Shown: positions 14,452-15,304 of the stretch, one piece after another | How the letters are laid out: every line of letters begins with the position of its first letter | Position numbering within the stretch: the first letter of the stretch is position 1 | Origin: an uncultured Collinsella sp. | GTDB taxonomy: Bacteria; Actinomycetota; Coriobacteriia; Coriobacteriales; Coriobacteriaceae | Length of the DNA stretch: 15,304 bases | Reading direction: 5' to 3' | Assembly (NCBI GenBank): GCA_902494715.1 | Contig: CABUUJ010000051.1 | Coordinates: 1 to 15,304, forward strand | The notes under the pieces: generated by a model | Seen by the model: only the letters and a program-made list of their open reading frames with translations | Databases searched by the model: none | What the model was told of the DNA's origin: nothing | Made by a program: the position numbers and the translations under genes

Positions 14452-15108
14452 GTGAACGAGACCGTACGTCGCTTTTTGCCGATGGTCGATTTCCTGGAGC
14501 AGATACTCGGCAAAAACAGCGAAATCGTGCTGCACGATTTCTCGGATCCCGACCACGCCATCGTCGATATTCGCAACGGCATCGTGAGCGGCCGCAAGGT
14601 CGGCGGTCCCGCCACCGATCTGGCACTCAAGATCATGCACGATGGTACATATCGCGATCTGCCGTTCATTACGGGCTACGAAGGCCGCGGTGCCGGCGGC
14701 AAGACACTGGAATCCGCAACGTACTTCATTCGCGAGGACGGCGAGATCGTCGGCATGCTCTGCGTCAACACTGATCTTTCGACCGTGCGCAACATCAGTG
14801 CCATGGCCCAGCAGCTTATGGCCTGCTTTGACGCCGCTCCCGCACGCACCGAGCCCTCCCCCATCGAAGTCGAAAGCCTTTCGGAGTCCACACAGGAGCT
14901 CATCGACCGCAGCATTTCCGAGCTGCTCGAAAGCCGCGGGCAGGATGTCGCCTCGCTCGGCCAGGCCGACCGCGTCGATGTTATCCGCCATCTCAACGGC
15001 AACGGCGTGTTTATGCTCAAGGGCGCCGTTGCCTGCGCTGCCGCCGCGCTTGGAATCTCTGAGCCCAGCGTCTACCGCTATCTGCAAAAGGTCCGCAAGG
15101 AGGGCTAA
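14452..15108 (+). CDS. YheO-like PAS/HTH transcriptional regulator
   Basis: A 218-aa DNA-binding regulator of the YheO family. Residues 10-115 are the YheO-like PAS domain (SEIVLHDFSDPDHAIVDIRNG, GRKVGGPATDLAL, GEIVGMLCVNTDLS). Residues 165-218 are the HTH_22-type DNA-binding region (AAAALGISEPSVYRYLQKVRK). An acidic, Ser/Glu-rich linker joins them. The frame stays open to 14311 and includes an ATG at 14401, but neither has a ribosome-binding site. The GTG at 14452 has AAAGGAG 6 nt upstream and gives a protein of the expected layout, so I chose it. It is divergent from the permease-led purine operon with a 352-bp gap, which suggests it controls that operon in response to a purine or related small molecule. 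The ligand is unknown. No convincing promoter of its own was found. Confidence 0.88.
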   Translation: MNETVRRFLPMVDFLEQILGKNSEIVLHDFSDPDHAIVDIRNGIVSGRKVGGPATDLALKIMHDGTYRDLPFITGYEGRGAGGKTLESATYFIREDGEIVGMLCVNTDLSTVRNISAMAQQLMACFDAAPARTEPSPIEVESLSESTQELIDRSISELLESRGQDVASLGQADRVDVIRHLNGNGVFMLKGAVACAAAALGISEPSVYRYLQKVRKEG

Positions 15109-15113
15109 CCCAC

Positions 15114-15149
15114 TGATCCCTTGAGGACGGAGGAAAACGGATCATTTTT
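15114..15149 (+). terminator. Possible terminator after the regulator
   Basis: TGATCC (15114-15119) pairs with GGATCA (15139-15144) and is followed directly by TTTTT (15145-15149), starting 6 bp after the regulator stop. The loop of 19 nt is long and the stem short, so the call is moderate. Confidence 0.45.
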
Positions 15150-15191
15150 GTCGCATCGCTTAACAAAAGACCCTGCAGCTCGCACTGAACT

Positions 15192-15225
15192 GCCTCCCAT
15201 TTCTTGGACATGAGAAATGGGAGGC
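15192..15225 (+). promoter_or_regulatory. IS-end hairpin covering the transposase ribosome-binding site
   Basis: A perfect 13-bp stem (15192-15204 pairing with 15213-15225, 8-nt loop) has GGGAGG, the Shine-Dalgarno of the frame at 15233, in its 3' arm (15219-15224). It is followed by TTTCTTT, so it could also act as a terminator for transcripts entering from outside. Both effects would limit transposase made from outside transcription. Confidence 0.65.
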
Positions 15226-15232
15226 TTTCTTT

Positions 15233-15304
15233 ATGCGCGTTGATTTGAGGGTGAAGCATGATGTCGAGGCCAGGAAGGCGGCCATAGGGCTCTTCGAGCT
15301 CGGG
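15233..15304 (+). CDS. Partial IS3-family transposase OrfA (helix-turn-helix protein)
   Basis: The first 24 codons of a frame open to the window edge. The start ATG is 8 nt after GGGAGG. The visible residues include KHDVEARKAAIGLFELG, which is the first helix of the HTH/homeodomain-like OrfA seen in many Coriobacteriia IS3 elements. Its position just inside an IS150-like end supports the call. Nothing can be said about whether the element is intact. Confidence 0.65.
   Translation, partial: MRVDLRVKHDVEARKAAIGLFELG

Larger units (their letters stand above)
15186..15304 (+). mobile_element. Left end of an IS3-family (IS150-group) insertion sequence, cut by window edge
   Basis: The sequence from 15186 begins TGAACTGCCTCCCATTTC, then TTGGACATGAGAAATGGGA. 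This follows the IS150 left end (TGTACTGCACCCATTTTG, then TTGGACGATGAAATGG) closely, including the 5'-TG terminus. A transposase-like frame starts 47 bp inside. The right end and any target duplication are outside the window. Confidence 0.7.

Overview
The window looks like chromosome of a GC-rich anaerobic gut actinobacterium of the Coriobacteriia, most likely Collinsella or a close relative. This rests on codon use, on an AbiEi-like protein and a DUF234-type ATPase of the kinds common in that group, and on the selenium-type purine operon. No rRNA, tRNA or CRISPR locus was seen.

Layout. Positions 1-392 hold only a doubtful small frame. Positions 393-2604 carry two minus-strand genes, a DEDDh 3'-5' exonuclease and an AAA-type ATPase with a C-terminal nuclease-like domain; the ATPase is preceded by a near-perfect 24-bp-arm palindrome. 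A 468-bp divergent gap (2605-3072) holds that palindrome and one stray copy of a 50-bp inverted repeat. Positions 3073-4071 (+) encode an AbiEi-like protein with a nuclease-like C-terminus. The convergent gap 4072-4723 holds an array of about eight diverged 50-bp inverted repeats at a 62-bp period, followed by a rho-independent terminator for the minus-strand operon.

The main unit is a minus-strand operon read from 14099 down to 4724: an NCS2 nucleobase permease, the amidohydrolase SsnA, the multidomain iron-sulfur flavoprotein YgfK, a four-cluster ferredoxin, and a xanthine dehydrogenase made of a 2Fe-2S domain fused to the molybdenum domain with no FAD subunit. This is the core of the selenium-associated anaerobic purine/urate cluster. 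The inferred scheme is purine uptake by the permease, redox chemistry at the molybdenum centre, electron exchange through the 2Fe-2S domain and polyferredoxin with YgfK (flavins, NAD(P)H), and ring hydrolysis by SsnA. The later steps (hydantoinase, ammonia lyase and similar genes) and the selenium-cofactor genes are not in this window. The operon promoter overlaps a sequence resembling a Fur box. Two of its intergenic spacers are long and rich in hairpins, while the last three genes are packed about 12 bp apart.

A YheO-type PAS/HTH regulator is divergent from the permease (14452-15108, +) and is the obvious candidate local regulator. The window ends inside an insertion sequence: from 15186 it shows the left end of an IS3-family (IS150-group) element, with a hairpin that covers the Shine-Dalgarno of the first transposase frame, which is cut by the window edge.
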